Shown in pieces: positions 34,712 to 43,288 of a stretch of DNA of 64,000 bases. Below the pieces are notes generated by a model that searched no databases, had not been told where the DNA came from, and saw only the letters and a list, made by a program, of their open reading frames with translations. The position numbers and the translations under genes were made by a program. Position 1 is the first letter of the stretch; each line of letters begins with the position of its first letter. Origin of the DNA: Streptomyces sp. CC208A (GTDB taxonomy: Bacteria > Actinomycetota > Actinomycetes > Streptomycetales > Streptomycetaceae); contig NZ_JASCXN010000001.1 of assembly GCF_030010625.1 (NCBI RefSeq), positions 425,147-489,146 on the forward strand. The letters are read 5' to 3'.

Positions 34712-35812
34712 TCACTTCCCGCTTCGTTCCCCGCAGCAGTCCGGGTCCAGGCCCGTCGGCAGGGTCTCGCCGCCGAAGACGGCGACGGTGGCCTGTTCGC
34801 CGCCGAGGGCCGCGACCGCGAGGAGGAGGGAGCCGGCCGTCCAGGTGGTCCGCTCCTCGGGCCAGACCGCCGGTTCGTGGCCGTCCTCGCCCTCGTACAC
34901 GTACCCCGTCCAGTACAGGCCGTCGGCGGCCCGCAGGTGGCCGATGGCCTTGAGGATCGCGAGGGCCCGGTCGGACTCGCCCACCGCCCAGAGGGCGAGG
35001 GCGAGTTCGCAGCTCTCGCCGCCGGTGACCCACGGGTTGGGGACGACGCAGCGGACGCCGAGGCCGGGGACGACGAAGTCGTCCCAGCGCTCGTCGAGCC
35101 GGGCCTTCGCCTCGGCGCCGGTGACGGCGCCGCCGAGGACCGGGTAGTACCAGTCCATCGAGTAGCGGGACTTGTCGAGGAAGCGCTCGGGGTGGCGGCG
35201 GATCGCGTGGGCGAGGGCCCCGGCGGCCAGCTCCCAGTCCGGCTGCGGTTCCTCGCGGGCCTCGGCGAGCGCGAGGGCGCAGCGCAGGGCGTGGTGGATC
35301 GAGGAGGAGCCGGTCAGGAGCGCGTCGGTGACGGGGGTGCCGTCGGGCTCGCGCTTCCAGCCGATCTGGCCGCCGGGCTGCTGGAGCCGGAGGACGAACT
35401 CGACCGCCGCGTAGACGACCGGCCACATCCGGTCGAGGAAGGCGTCGTCGCCGGTCGACAGGTAGTGGTGCCAGACGCCGACGGCTATGTACGCGGTGAA
35501 GTTGGACTCCTTGCCGCGGTCGGTGACGTCGTCCGGGTCGCCGTCGTGGTAGGCCGCGTACCAGGAGCCGTCACCGTTCTGGTGCCGGGCGAGCCAGGCG
35601 TAGGCGCGGGCGGCGGCCTCGTGCTCGCCGGCCGCGTCCAGGGCCATGGCGGCCTCGGTGTGGTCCCAGGGGTCGAGGTGGTGGCCACGGAACCAGGGGA
35701 TGGCGCCGTCCTCGCGCTGGGCGGCGAGGATGCCGGCGACGGTGCCGGCGGCCTCCTCGGCGGTGAGGACGCCGGGCAGGACCAGGTGTTCCGCGATCCG
35801 CTCGGGGCTCAC
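34712..35812 (-). CDS. Alpha/alpha-toroid protein (prenyltransferase/glucosidase-like fold)
   Basis: The 366-residue protein begins with GTG (reading SPERIAEHLVLPGVLTAEEA after the initiator). Repeated helix pairs with the motif pattern DHTEAAMALDAAGEHEAAAR, AYAWLARHQNGDGSWYAAYH, CALALAEAREEPQPDWELA and GGESCELALALWAVGESDRA form an alpha/alpha toroid as in prenyltransferases and glucosidases. No DxDD or QW motif identifies a terpene cyclase. The GTG overlaps the methyltransferase stop (GTGA), so it belongs to a glycosyltransferase, methyltransferase, toroid operon. The substrate may be a lipid-linked sugar, which is inference. Confidence 0.82.
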   Translation of the reverse strand: MSPERIAEHLVLPGVLTAEEAAGTVAGILAAQREDGAIPWFRGHHLDPWDHTEAAMALDAAGEHEAAARAYAWLARHQNGDGSWYAAYHDGDPDDVTDRGKESNFTAYIAVGVWHHYLSTGDDAFLDRMWPVVYAAVEFVLRLQQPGGQIGWKREPDGTPVTDALLTGSSSIHHALRCALALAEAREEPQPDWELAAGALAHAIRRHPERFLDKSRYSMDWYYPVLGGAVTGAEAKARLDERWDDFVVPGLGVRCVVPNPWVTGGESCELALALWAVGESDRALAILKAIGHLRAADGLYWTGYVYEGEDGHEPAVWPEERTTWTAGSLLLAVAALGGEQATVAVFGGETLPTGLDPDCCGERSGK

Positions 35813-36540
35813 GCCTCCGCCTTCGGGAGGTGCGGCTTGGTGGCGTAGGCGACGAAGCTCTTGCCGACGACCGGGTTGAGCAGCTGCTCGGCGACCCGGG
35901 TCAGGGCGGGCTTCTTCATGATGTCCCAGACCAGGAGCTTGTGGTACGCGCGGACCGGCAGCGCCTTGTCGTTGTCGACGCCGAAGGCGCACTTCAGCCA
36001 CCAGTACGGCGAGTGCAGGGCGTGCGCGTGGTGGGTGCCGTACGGGCGGAGACCGGCCTGGCGGATCTTGGCGAGGAGTTCGTCCGCCTTGTAGATGCGG
36101 ATGTGGCCGCCCTCGACCTCGTGGTACGCGTCGGAGAGCGCCCAGCAGACCTTCTCGGGGCCGTAGCGGGGCACAGTGATCGCGATCCGGCCGCCGGGCT
36201 TGAGGACGCGGACCATCTCGGCGAGGACGCCCTTGTCGTCCGGGATGTGCTCCATGACCTCGGAGATGATGACGACGTCGAAGGACTCGTCGGGGAAGGG
36301 CAGGTTGAGCGCGTCGCCCTCCATCGCGGTGGCGGTCGCGCCGGCCGGGGCCTCGCCGGCCTCCTTCATGGCGGCGAACCACTTGGCGACCTCGCGGATC
36401 TCCTCGCCGTTCTGGTCGAGCGCCACGACCTGGGCGCCGCGCCGGTAGCACTCGAAGGCGTGCCGGCCCGCGCCGCAGCCCAGATCGAGCACGCGGTCGC
36501 CGGGGGCGAGCGGGAAGCGGGTGAAGTCGACGGTCAGCAC
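35809..36540 (-). CDS. Class I SAM-dependent methyltransferase
   Basis: The 243-residue protein has motif I DRVLDLGCGAGRHAFECYRR, the acidic VALDQNG loop, and VVIISEVMEHIPDDKGVLAE, the ubiE/Methyltransf_11 pattern. It starts with GTG and overlaps the toroid gene by 4 nt; the glycosyltransferase stop is 75 nt upstream. It may methylate the glycosyltransferase product, for example a lipid or polyketide glycoside; the substrate is not readable. Confidence 0.88.
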   Translation of the reverse strand: MLTVDFTRFPLAPGDRVLDLGCGAGRHAFECYRRGAQVVALDQNGEEIREVAKWFAAMKEAGEAPAGATATAMEGDALNLPFPDESFDVVIISEVMEHIPDDKGVLAEMVRVLKPGGRIAITVPRYGPEKVCWALSDAYHEVEGGHIRIYKADELLAKIRQAGLRPYGTHHAHALHSPYWWLKCAFGVDNDKALPVRAYHKLLVWDIMKKPALTRVAEQLLNPVVGKSFVAYATKPHLPKAEA

Positions 36541-36615
36541 GGGGTCTGCCCTTCCGAGTGGCGGGGGTTCGGGTGGTGCGGTGGTGGTACGTGGGGGGAT
36601 GCGGGGGGGCCGCGG

Positions 36616-37932
36616 TCAGCGGCGGGCGGCGGCCCGACGGGCCACGGCCTCCCGGTAGAGGTCGGCGGTGCCCTGCGCGGCCCGCGCCCAGGTGAACCGG
36701 TCGAGGACCCGCGCCCGCCCCGCCGCACCGAGCCGCGCCCGCAGCTCGGCGTCACCCAGCACCCGCCCGAGCGCCGCGGCCAACGCGCCCGCGTCACCGG
36801 TCGGCACCGCGAGGCACGTCTCGCCGTCGGCCCCGGCGACCTCCGGGATCGCGCCCCCGGTCGTGGCGACCAGCGGCGTACCGGTCGCCATCCCCTCCGC
36901 AGCGGGCAGCGAGAAGCCCTCGTACAGGGAGGGGACGCAGGCGACCTGCGCGGACCGGTACAGGTCGACGAGCTCCGCGTCGCTGATGCCCTTGACGAAC
37001 TGGACGGCGCCTTCGAGCCCGTACCGCTCGATGGCCTGGGCGACGGGTCCGTCCTCGGCGCGCTTGCCGACGACGACGAGGTGCGCGTCGGACTGCTCGG
37101 TACGGAGCTTGGCCAGCGCCTCGATCAGGAAGACCAGGCCCTTGAGAGGGACGTCGGCGCTGGAGGTGGTGACGATCCGGCCGGGGACCTCGGCGACGGA
37201 GGGGTCCGGAGACCACAGTTCGGTGTCGGCGCCGATGTGGACGACCCGGATGCGGTCCTCGCGGACGCCGAGGTGCTCGACGATCTCGTCGCGGGAGGTG
37301 CCGGAGACGGTGAGGACGGACGGCAGGCGGCGGGCGACGCGCTTCTGCATGCGGGTGAAGCCGTACCAGCGGCGGACGGAGGCGCGGCGCTTCCAGTCGG
37401 CGGCGGCGTCGAGTTCGAGCCGCCGGTCGACGGTGATGGGGTGGTGGATCGTGGTGACAAGTGGAGCGCCGAGCGCGCGGGGGCCGCCGAGGAGTCCGTA
37501 CCCGAGGGTCTGGTTGTCGTGGATCACGTCGAAGTCGCCGCGGCGGGCGGCGAGCGTGCGGCGGGCCCGCAGGGAGAAGGTCAGCGGCTCGGGGAAGCCG
37601 CCGGTCCACATGGTGGCGACCTCCAGGGCGTCGATCCAGTCCCGGTACTCCTCGCGCTTCGGCGTGCGGAAGGGGTCGGGCTGGCGGTAGAGGTCGAGGC
37701 TGGCGATCTCGCTGAGCGGCACGCCCTCGTCGAGGACCGGGTAGGGCTGCGAGCCGAAGACCTCGACGGTGTGGCCCAGGCGGGCCAGCTCCCGGGAGAG
37801 GTGCCGGACGTAGACGCCCTGGCCCCCGCAGAAGGGGTTGCCCTTGTACGTGAGGAGAGCGATCCGCAACGGACGGTCACCGGAGCCGGTGACGCCCTGC
37901 CGGGGGCTTGCCTCTATGGCCTCAGCGGTCAT
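36616..37932 (-). CDS. Glycosyltransferase family 4
   Basis: The 438-residue protein has a GT-B GT4 layout: N-terminal IALLTYKGNPFCGGQGVYVR, HLSRELARLGHTVEVFG, and C-terminal CVPSLYEGFSLPAAEGMATG containing the conserved E-x7-E type motif, then GRVLGDAELRARLGAAGRAR. A retaining GT-B transferring sugar from a nucleotide donor to an unknown acceptor. It leads the three-gene operon. A perfect KstR-type box lies 54 nt upstream, in the gap shared with kstR, so regulation by KstR is possible. Confidence 0.92.
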   Translation of the reverse strand: MTAEAIEASPRQGVTGSGDRPLRIALLTYKGNPFCGGQGVYVRHLSRELARLGHTVEVFGSQPYPVLDEGVPLSEIASLDLYRQPDPFRTPKREEYRDWIDALEVATMWTGGFPEPLTFSLRARRTLAARRGDFDVIHDNQTLGYGLLGGPRALGAPLVTTIHHPITVDRRLELDAAADWKRRASVRRWYGFTRMQKRVARRLPSVLTVSGTSRDEIVEHLGVREDRIRVVHIGADTELWSPDPSVAEVPGRIVTTSSADVPLKGLVFLIEALAKLRTEQSDAHLVVVGKRAEDGPVAQAIERYGLEGAVQFVKGISDAELVDLYRSAQVACVPSLYEGFSLPAAEGMATGTPLVATTGGAIPEVAGADGETCLAVPTGDAGALAAALGRVLGDAELRARLGAAGRARVLDRFTWARAAQGTADLYREAVARRAAARR

Positions 37933-37986
37933 GCGCGACCCCCTTCGAGCGTGCGTTTCGCGCGAGCGTAACCGCTCGCGCTAATG

Positions 37987-38000
37987 TAGAACAAGTTGCA
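37987..38000. promoter_or_regulatory. KstR-type operator (8/8) between glycosyltransferase and kstR
   Basis: TAGAACAAGTTGCA matches all fixed bases of TnnAACnnGTTnnA. It sits in the 275-nt divergent gap, 207 nt before the kstR start, and could serve kstR autoregulation, the glycosyltransferase operon, or both. A cluster of CTCGTCG-type repeats at 38021-38064 lies between it and kstR. Confidence 0.75.
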
Positions 38001-38020
38001 GAGTTGATCGCTCCCGGCGT

Positions 38021-38064
38021 CTCGTCGATGCCCCGTCGACACCTCGTCGGCGCCTCGTCGATCC
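38021..38064. repeat. Short CTCGTCG direct repeats
   Basis: Four copies of a YCGTCGRY-type core (CTCGTCGATGCC, CCCGTCGACAC, CTCGTCGGCGC, CTCGTCGATCC) follow one another with a period of about 11 bp, one DNA turn, in the promoter region of kstR. They could be half-sites for a cooperatively binding protein or chance GC-rich repetition. Confidence 0.4.
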
Positions 38065-38207
38065 CTCCGGGAGGCACCGAATCTACCGGCAGGTAGCTCC
38101 GGTGCGAGCGCCGGAACAGGTGATTCGCACCACCCGGCCGCAGAGGTTCGCGCCACGGCCGTCCTCCGCCATACTGGCGGCTTCCCACCGCACGGAACGG
38201 GACCCCG

Positions 38208-38846
38208 ATGACCGCAGAGAGCAGAGCGGACCACCGCCCCTCCGCCACACCGCCCCTGACGGAGCGACAGGAGGCGCGCCGCCGCCGCATCCTGGACGCC
38301 AGCGCCCGGCTCGCCGCCCGGGGCGGCTTCGACGCGGTGCAGATGCGGGAGGTGGCGGAGGCGGCCGGGGTCGCCCTCGGCACCCTCTACCGCTACTTCC
38401 CCTCCAAGATCCACCTGCTCGTCGCGACCATGCAGGACCAGCTCCAGCACATGCACACCACCCTGCGGAAGCACCCCCCGGCGGGCGCGGCCCCGGCGGA
38501 ACGGGTCGCGGAGACCCTGATGCGCGCCTTCCGCGCCCTCCAGCGCGAGCCGCAGCTCGCCGACGCGATGGTCAGGGCGCTGACCTTCGCGGACCGCGGC
38601 GTGAGCCCCGAGGTGGACACGGTCTCCCGTCTGACGACGGCGATCATCCTGGACGCGATGGGCACCGAGCAGCCGACCCCGGCCCAGCTGTCGGCCGTCC
38701 GCGTCATCGAGCACACCTGGCACTCGGCCCTCATCACCTGGCTGTCGGGCCGCGCCTCGATCGCCCAGGTGAAGATCGACATCGAGACGGTCTGCCGCCT
38801 GATCGACCTGACGGCCCCGTCGGCCCCGGAGCGGGCGGGACGCTGA
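38208..38846 (+). CDS. kstR: KstR-like TetR repressor of steroid catabolism
   Basis: The 212-residue protein has a TetR HTH that follows mycobacterial KstR closely: RRRRILDASARLAARGGFDA, VQMREVAEAAGVALGTLYRY and FPSKIHLLVATMQ. The ligand domain keeps KstR-type blocks (RALTFADRGVSPEVDTVSRL, EHTWHSALITWLSGRASIAQ). KstR represses cholesterol genes and is released by 3-oxo-cholest-4-en-26-oyl-CoA and related steroid CoA esters. Several KstR-type boxes occur in this window. It is followed tail-to-tail by the ferredoxin gene 30 nt away. Confidence 0.9.
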   Translation: MTAESRADHRPSATPPLTERQEARRRRILDASARLAARGGFDAVQMREVAEAAGVALGTLYRYFPSKIHLLVATMQDQLQHMHTTLRKHPPAGAAPAERVAETLMRAFRALQREPQLADAMVRALTFADRGVSPEVDTVSRLTTAIILDAMGTEQPTPAQLSAVRVIEHTWHSALITWLSGRASIAQVKIDIETVCRLIDLTAPSAPERAGR

Positions 38847-38876
38847 GGCCCCGCCCGCCGGGCGGCGTACCGGAGC

Positions 38877-39110
38877 TCACTCCTCCGGCGGGTACACCGG
38901 TTCCCCGCCGTCCGCGAGGGTGATGAGGATCGCCTCGACCGGGCAGCCCTCGGCCGCCGCGAGGATGTTCTCGGCCGCGTCGGTGTCCGGGCGCAGGGCG
39001 TGGGACTGGCGGGCGGTGTCGAGGCGGAAGCCGTCGGGGGCGTGGTTGAGGCACAGGCCGGAGCCGATGCAGACGCCGCGGTCGACCTCCACGTGCCAGC
39101 GGTCGCCCAT
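38877..39110 (-). CDS. Ferredoxin, 3Fe-4S type
   Basis: The 77-residue protein (MGDRWHVEVDRGVCIGSGLC onward) has C-x5-C in VCIGSGLC and CP in EGCPVEA. Together these give the three-cysteine binding site of a 3Fe-4S ferredoxin, the type that donates electrons to P450s. The start overlaps the aldehyde dehydrogenase stop by one base (TGATG), so the two are translationally coupled. It is a natural electron donor for the CYP125-like P450 11 kb away; that pairing is inference. Confidence 0.92.
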   Translation of the reverse strand: MGDRWHVEVDRGVCIGSGLCLNHAPDGFRLDTARQSHALRPDTDAAENILAAAEGCPVEAILITLADGGEPVYPPEE

Positions 39111-40570
39111 CAGTGGTCCCCGTGGCCGGCGGGGAGGTGGATCATCTTGTGCTCCAGGTACTCGGAGAAGCCCTCGGGGCCGAACTCGCGGCCCAGGCCG
39201 GAGTTCTTGTAGCCGCCGAAGGGGCCGAGCATGTCGAGGCTGAAGGTGTTGACGTTGAAGGTGCCGGTGCGGACCCGGCGGGCGAAGTCGATGCCGTGCT
39301 CGACGTCGCCGGTCCAGACGCTGCCGCTGAGGCCGTAGTCGGAGTCGTTCGCGATCCGCAGGGCCTCGGCCTCGTCCCCGTACGGCAGGAGGCAGACGAC
39401 CGGGCCGAAGATCTCCTCGCGGGCGATCCGCATGGAGTTGTCGACGTCGCCGAAGAGGGTCGGTTCGACGTACCAGCCGCGGTCGAGGCCGTCCGGGCGG
39501 CCGCCGCCCGCGAGGACCTTCGCGCCCTCGGCCTGGCCTATGCCGATGTAGTCGAGGGAGCGCCGCTGCTGGCGGTGGGCGACGAGGGGGCCGACCTGGG
39601 TGGCGGGGTCGAGCGGGTCGCCGACGACGAGCGCGGAGGCCGCGGCGGCCAGCGCCTCGGCGATCTCCTCGTACCGGGAGCGGGGGGCGAGGATCCGGGT
39701 CTGGGCGACGCACGCCTGCCCGTTGTTCATCCAGGCGGCGGGGACGATGCCGGCGACGGCCGTGGCCACGTCGGCGTCCGGCAGGATCACCGCCGCCGAC
39801 TTGCCGCCGAGTTCGAGGGTGACGCGGGTGAGGTTGCGGGAGGCGACCTCCATCACGCGCTTGCCGGCGGCGACCGAGCCGGTGAAGGAGACCTTGTCGA
39901 CGCCGGGGTGCCCGACCAGGTACTCGCTGACCTCGCGGTCGGCGGGCAGGATCGACAGGACCCCCTCCGGGAGACCGGCCTCCGCCGCGATCTCGCCGAG
40001 GAGGTACGCGTCGAGCGGCGTCTCCGGCGAGGGCTTGAGGACCGCGGTGCAGCCGGCGAGCAGCGCCGGGCCCAGCTTGGCGGCGGCGGTGAACTGCGGC
40101 ACGTTCCACGGCACGACGGCCGCGACCACCCCGGCCGGTTCGCGCCGCACGAGCAGCGGGCCGAGGACGCCGCCGCGCCGCTCCTCGAAGACGAAGTCCC
40201 GGGCGACGGTGATCGCCGCGTCCCACACCATCATCGCGCCGAGCGCCTGGGCGAGGACGGACCAGGAGTACGGGGAGCCGTTCTGCGCGCTGATCGAGCG
40301 GGCCAGCTCCTCGTGCCGGACGGCGATCGCGTCCTTGATCCGGGAGACGGTCTCGATCCGCTCGGCCAGGGTCGTCCGCGGCCAGGGCCCCTCGTCGAAG
40401 GCCCGCCGGGCGGCCGCGACGGCCCGGTCCACGTCGGCGCGGGAGGCGTGCGGGACGCGGCCGATGACCTCCTCGGTGTGCGGCGATATCACCTCGATGG
40501 AGGCGTTGCCGAGAGGATCGGTCAACTCCCCGCCGATGAACAGCTTTCCGTGCTCCACAAGCTCGGTCAT
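39110..40570 (-). CDS. Aldehyde dehydrogenase, ALDH superfamily
   Basis: The 486-residue enzyme has the ALDH signature LELGGKSAAVI with the base Glu, the nucleophilic Cys in NNGQACVAQTR, and VPWNVPQFTAAAKLGPALLA for NAD binding. It would oxidise aldehydes to acids, for instance the C26 steroid aldehyde after P450 oxidation. The start MTELVEHG is used because it begins the conserved N-terminus; 12 more in-frame residues upstream run into the operator region. It is coupled to the ferredoxin and divergent from the metallo-beta-lactamase gene. Confidence 0.93.
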   Translation of the reverse strand: MTELVEHGKLFIGGELTDPLGNASIEVISPHTEEVIGRVPHASRADVDRAVAAARRAFDEGPWPRTTLAERIETVSRIKDAIAVRHEELARSISAQNGSPYSWSVLAQALGAMMVWDAAITVARDFVFEERRGGVLGPLLVRREPAGVVAAVVPWNVPQFTAAAKLGPALLAGCTAVLKPSPETPLDAYLLGEIAAEAGLPEGVLSILPADREVSEYLVGHPGVDKVSFTGSVAAGKRVMEVASRNLTRVTLELGGKSAAVILPDADVATAVAGIVPAAWMNNGQACVAQTRILAPRSRYEEIAEALAAAASALVVGDPLDPATQVGPLVAHRQQRRSLDYIGIGQAEGAKVLAGGGRPDGLDRGWYVEPTLFGDVDNSMRIAREEIFGPVVCLLPYGDEAEALRIANDSDYGLSGSVWTGDVEHGIDFARRVRTGTFNVNTFSLDMLGPFGGYKNSGLGREFGPEGFSEYLEHKMIHLPAGHGDH

Positions 40571-40611
40571 GACCGTCGCCTCCCGAGGAGTCGAGTTCGC
40601 GCCCACAGATT

Positions 40612-40628
40612 TCTGACGATGTTTCAGA
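40612..40628. promoter_or_regulatory. Second palindromic operator, YCTGAY-N5-RTCAGA type (one mismatch)
   Basis: TCTGACGATGTTTCAGA keeps the arms except T for R at the start of the right arm. It lies 42 nt before the aldehyde dehydrogenase start and 2 nt from a KstR-like box, the same side-by-side layout as at fadE34. Confidence 0.58.
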
Positions 40629-40630
40629 AC

Positions 40631-40644
40631 TGATACCAGTTCTA
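40631..40644. promoter_or_regulatory. KstR-like operator (7/8)
   Basis: TGATACCAGTTCTA matches TnnAACnnGTTnnA except TAC for AAC; on the other strand it reads TAGAACTGGTATCA. It lies in the gap between the divergent aldehyde dehydrogenase and MBL genes. Confidence 0.6.
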
Positions 40645-40691
40645 GTTACCATGGGCAATGGCCTTACCGACACGCAGAGATGGGGACGCTC

Positions 40692-41768
40692 ATGACGCAG
40701 GTGACCGAGCACGGCGGTGGCGTCTGGTCCCTGCGGGTGCCCATCCCGGACAACCCCCTCGGCCACACCCTGGTGCACGTCGTCGACACCGACCGCGGGC
40801 CCGTGCTCGTCGACACCGGGTGGGACGACCCCGCGTCCTGGGCCGAGCTCACCGCCGGGCTCGCCGCGCTCGGCCTCTCCCCCGCCGACGTGCACGGCGT
40901 CGTCATCACCCACCACCACCCCGACCACCACGGACTGTCCGGCCGCGTCCGGGAGGAGTCCGGGGCGTGGATCGCCATGCACGCCGCCGACACCGCCGTC
41001 GTCCGCCGCACCCGCGACTCGGGGCCCGGGACCTGGCTCGACTACCTCACCCACAAGCTCGCCGCCGCCGGCGCCCCCGAGGAGCACCTCGCGCCGCTGC
41101 GCGCCGCCCGCTCCGAGGGCAGGATGCGCACCCTGCCCGGCCTCGGCGCCGCTCTCCCCGACCGGGAGATCGTCCCCGGCGAACTCCTCGGCCTCGCCGG
41201 CCGCCGGCTCCGCGCCGTCTGGACCCCCGGCCACACCCCCGGCCACGTCTGCCTCCACCTGGAGGAGGACCACCCCGCCGGCCTCCCCGGCCACGGCCGG
41301 CTCTTCTCCGGCGACCACCTGCTGCCCGGGATCAGCCCGCACATCGGTCTGTACGAGGACCCCGACGACTCCCCCAAGCTCTCGACTCCGTTCGAGCAGG
41401 GGGGACCCCCACCGGTCACCGATCCCCTCGGCGACTACCTCGACTCCCTGGAGCGGATCGGGCGGCTCGGCGTCGCCGAGGTCCTCCCCGCCCACCAGCA
41501 CGCCTTCCACGACGCCGGCGGCCGGGTCCGCGAGCTCCTCGCCCACCACGAGGAACGCCTCGCCGGGCTGCTCGCCCTCCTCACCACCCCGCTCACCCCC
41601 TGGCAGCTCGCCGAGCGGATGGAGTGGAACCGCCCCTGGGACCGCATCCCGTACGGCTCCCGCAACATCGCCGTCAGCGAGGCCGAGGCCCACATCCGGC
41701 GCCTGGTGAAGCTGGGCCGCGCGGAGGCCGTGGCCGGGACGGAGCCGGTGGCGTACGTGGCGGTGTGA
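40692..41768 (+). CDS. Metallo-beta-lactamase-fold hydrolase
   Basis: The 358-residue protein has the MBL motif VITHHHPDHHGLSG, further ligands VWTPGHTPGHVC and SGDHLL, and VLPAHQHAFHD. It belongs to the GloB-like/CPSF group of thioester or lactone hydrolases. The C-terminal third is a winged-helix-like region (LAERMEWNRPWDRIPYGSRN). An in-frame ATG at 40680 would add four residues. It is divergent from the aldehyde dehydrogenase and shares its operators, so a thioesterase role in steroid or fatty-acyl metabolism is plausible but inferred. Confidence 0.88.
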   Translation: MTQVTEHGGGVWSLRVPIPDNPLGHTLVHVVDTDRGPVLVDTGWDDPASWAELTAGLAALGLSPADVHGVVITHHHPDHHGLSGRVREESGAWIAMHAADTAVVRRTRDSGPGTWLDYLTHKLAAAGAPEEHLAPLRAARSEGRMRTLPGLGAALPDREIVPGELLGLAGRRLRAVWTPGHTPGHVCLHLEEDHPAGLPGHGRLFSGDHLLPGISPHIGLYEDPDDSPKLSTPFEQGGPPPVTDPLGDYLDSLERIGRLGVAEVLPAHQHAFHDAGGRVRELLAHHEERLAGLLALLTTPLTPWQLAERMEWNRPWDRIPYGSRNIAVSEAEAHIRRLVKLGRAEAVAGTEPVAYVAV

Positions 41769-41815
41769 CGGCGGTGTGACGCGGCTCGCACGCCCGGGGC
41801 GCGGCCCGCGCAGGC

Positions 41816-41950
41816 CGGTACAGTGGCCCGGTCGTCTTCATGCCCGACCAGGGGAAAGCCGGTGCGAATCCGGCACTGACCCGCAACCGTGACGTGCCCG
41901 TGGGCACGGAGTCGGAACGCCCTGGCCCGGGACGTGAGCGCCGGCACCGT
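41816..41950 (+). promoter_or_regulatory. Cobalamin (B12) riboswitch
   Basis: The B12-box sequence AGCCGGTGCGAATCCGGCAC is followed by TGACCCGCAACCGTGA, the core of adenosylcobalamin riboswitches, and GGAGTCGGAACGCC further on. It sits in the 5' leader of the five-gene surface/ECF operon, starting about 200 nt before the first gene. Cobalamin binding would reduce expression, as established for the class. Confidence 0.93.
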
Positions 41951-42019
41951 CGAGGAATACGGCGCCGGACGCGGGCCCCCCGGGGGCGCCGGTGTCCGGT
42001 GCCCGCACGAGAGGCAACC

Positions 42020-43288
42020 ATGATCAGCGTCCGCCGCGCCGCCGCCGCGCTCACCGCAGCGGCAGCCGTGCTCAGCACCGCCGCGACCGGCGCGGCCTCC
42101 GCCGCGCCCTCCCCGAGCGCTTCCGCCGCCGCGCTCCCGCCCGGTCTGTACGGCAAGGGCGACCCCACCTACGACGGCGTCTGGCGCCAGTCGCTCGCCT
42201 TCCTCGCCCAGCGCGCCACCGGCTACCAGCCGGCCGACCAGGCCGTGGACTGGCTGCTCGGCCAGCAGTGCGCCGACGGCTCCTTCGCCTCGTACCGCGC
42301 GGACCCGGCGAAGCCCTGCGACGACACGACGATGCGGGACTCCAACGCCACCGCCGTCGCCCTCCAGGCGCTCGGCGCGGTCCGCCGCGAGGCCGCCGAC
42401 CCGACGAAGATCGACACGGCGGTCAAGTCCGGCTACGGCTGGCTGCGCGGCGTGCAGAACAAGGACGGCGGCTGGAGCTACACCCCCGGCGGCCCCAGCG
42501 ACGCCAACTCGACCTCGATCGTCGTCAGCGCGCTCGCCGCGTCGGGCGTCAAGCCCGGTTCGTACACCTCGGCCGAGGGCCGCACCCCGTACGACGCGCT
42601 GCTCGCGCTCGCGCTGCCCTGCTCCGACGAGGAGGGGCCGGGCGCCTTCGCGTACCAGCCCGACAAGGAGGGCAGGCTCGTCGCCAACGCGGACGCGACG
42701 GCGGCGGCCGTCCTCGCCGGGCTCGGCAAGGGCATCACCGCCCCGAAGGCCACTCCGCCGCAGGCCCCGACCTGCGTCGACCTCGCCGAGCCGACCGTCG
42801 AGCGGGCCGCGCTCAACGGCGCCTCGTACCTGGCGAAGGCGCTCGTGCGGAACGGGCACCTGAGCACCCCGCCGCTGCCGGGCACCACCGACACCGGCGC
42901 CGAGGAGAAGCCGGACTTCGGCAACACCGCCGACGCCGTCGTCGCCCTCGCCGCCTCCGGCACCGCCCGGCTCGCCGAGCCCGCGCTCCAGTGGCTGGAG
43001 CAGAACGCCGCCCCATGGGCGAAGGAGTCCGGCCCCGCCGCCTACGCGCAGCTGATCCTGGCCGCGCGGGCCATGGAGGCCGACCCGCGCGAGTTCGGCA
43101 AGCCCGAGAAGGTCGACCTGGTCGCGGCGCTGAACGCGACCGGTCCCGCGCCGAAGACCCCCGACACCTCCGCCGCCTCCACGGAGGACGAGGACTCGTT
43201 CCTCGGCTTCGACGTGTGGTGGATCATCGGCATCGGCATGGTCGTCGGCGTCGGCATCGGCTTCCTCCTGAGCGGCCGCAAGAAGTGA
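42020..43288 (+). CDS. Secreted membrane-anchored alpha/alpha-barrel protein (prenyltransferase-repeat)
   Basis: The 422-residue protein has a signal peptide (MISVRRAAAALTAAAAVLST to about residue 35), repeats of the prenyltransferase/squalene-oxidase type (AVDWLLGQQCADGSFASYRA, GWLRGVQNKDGGWSYTPGGP, ALALPCSDEEGPGAFAYQPD, VVALAASGTARLAEPALQWL), then a Ser/Thr/Glu-rich linker and a C-terminal membrane helix (VWWIIGIGMVVGVGIGFLLS). The alpha6-alpha6 barrel is the same fold as the alpha domain of intrinsic factor and transcobalamin. Behind a cobalamin riboswitch and in front of an ECF transporter, a cobalamin-capture role is the best inference. It overlaps the next gene at GTGA. Confidence 0.85.
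   Translation: MISVRRAAAALTAAAAVLSTAATGAASAAPSPSASAAALPPGLYGKGDPTYDGVWRQSLAFLAQRATGYQPADQAVDWLLGQQCADGSFASYRADPAKPCDDTTMRDSNATAVALQALGAVRREAADPTKIDTAVKSGYGWLRGVQNKDGGWSYTPGGPSDANSTSIVVSALAASGVKPGSYTSAEGRTPYDALLALALPCSDEEGPGAFAYQPDKEGRLVANADATAAAVLAGLGKGITAPKATPPQAPTCVDLAEPTVERAALNGASYLAKALVRNGHLSTPPLPGTTDTGAEEKPDFGNTADAVVALAASGTARLAEPALQWLEQNAAPWAKESGPAAYAQLILAARAMEADPREFGKPEKVDLVAALNATGPAPKTPDTSAASTEDEDSFLGFDVWWIIGIGMVVGVGIGFLLSGRKK

Noticed and set aside
34712..41768. A secondary-metabolite cluster (glycosyltransferase, methyltransferase, P450-type genes)
   Set aside because: No polyketide synthase, peptide synthetase or terpene cyclase is present, and the oxidative genes match steroid catabolism with KstR boxes.
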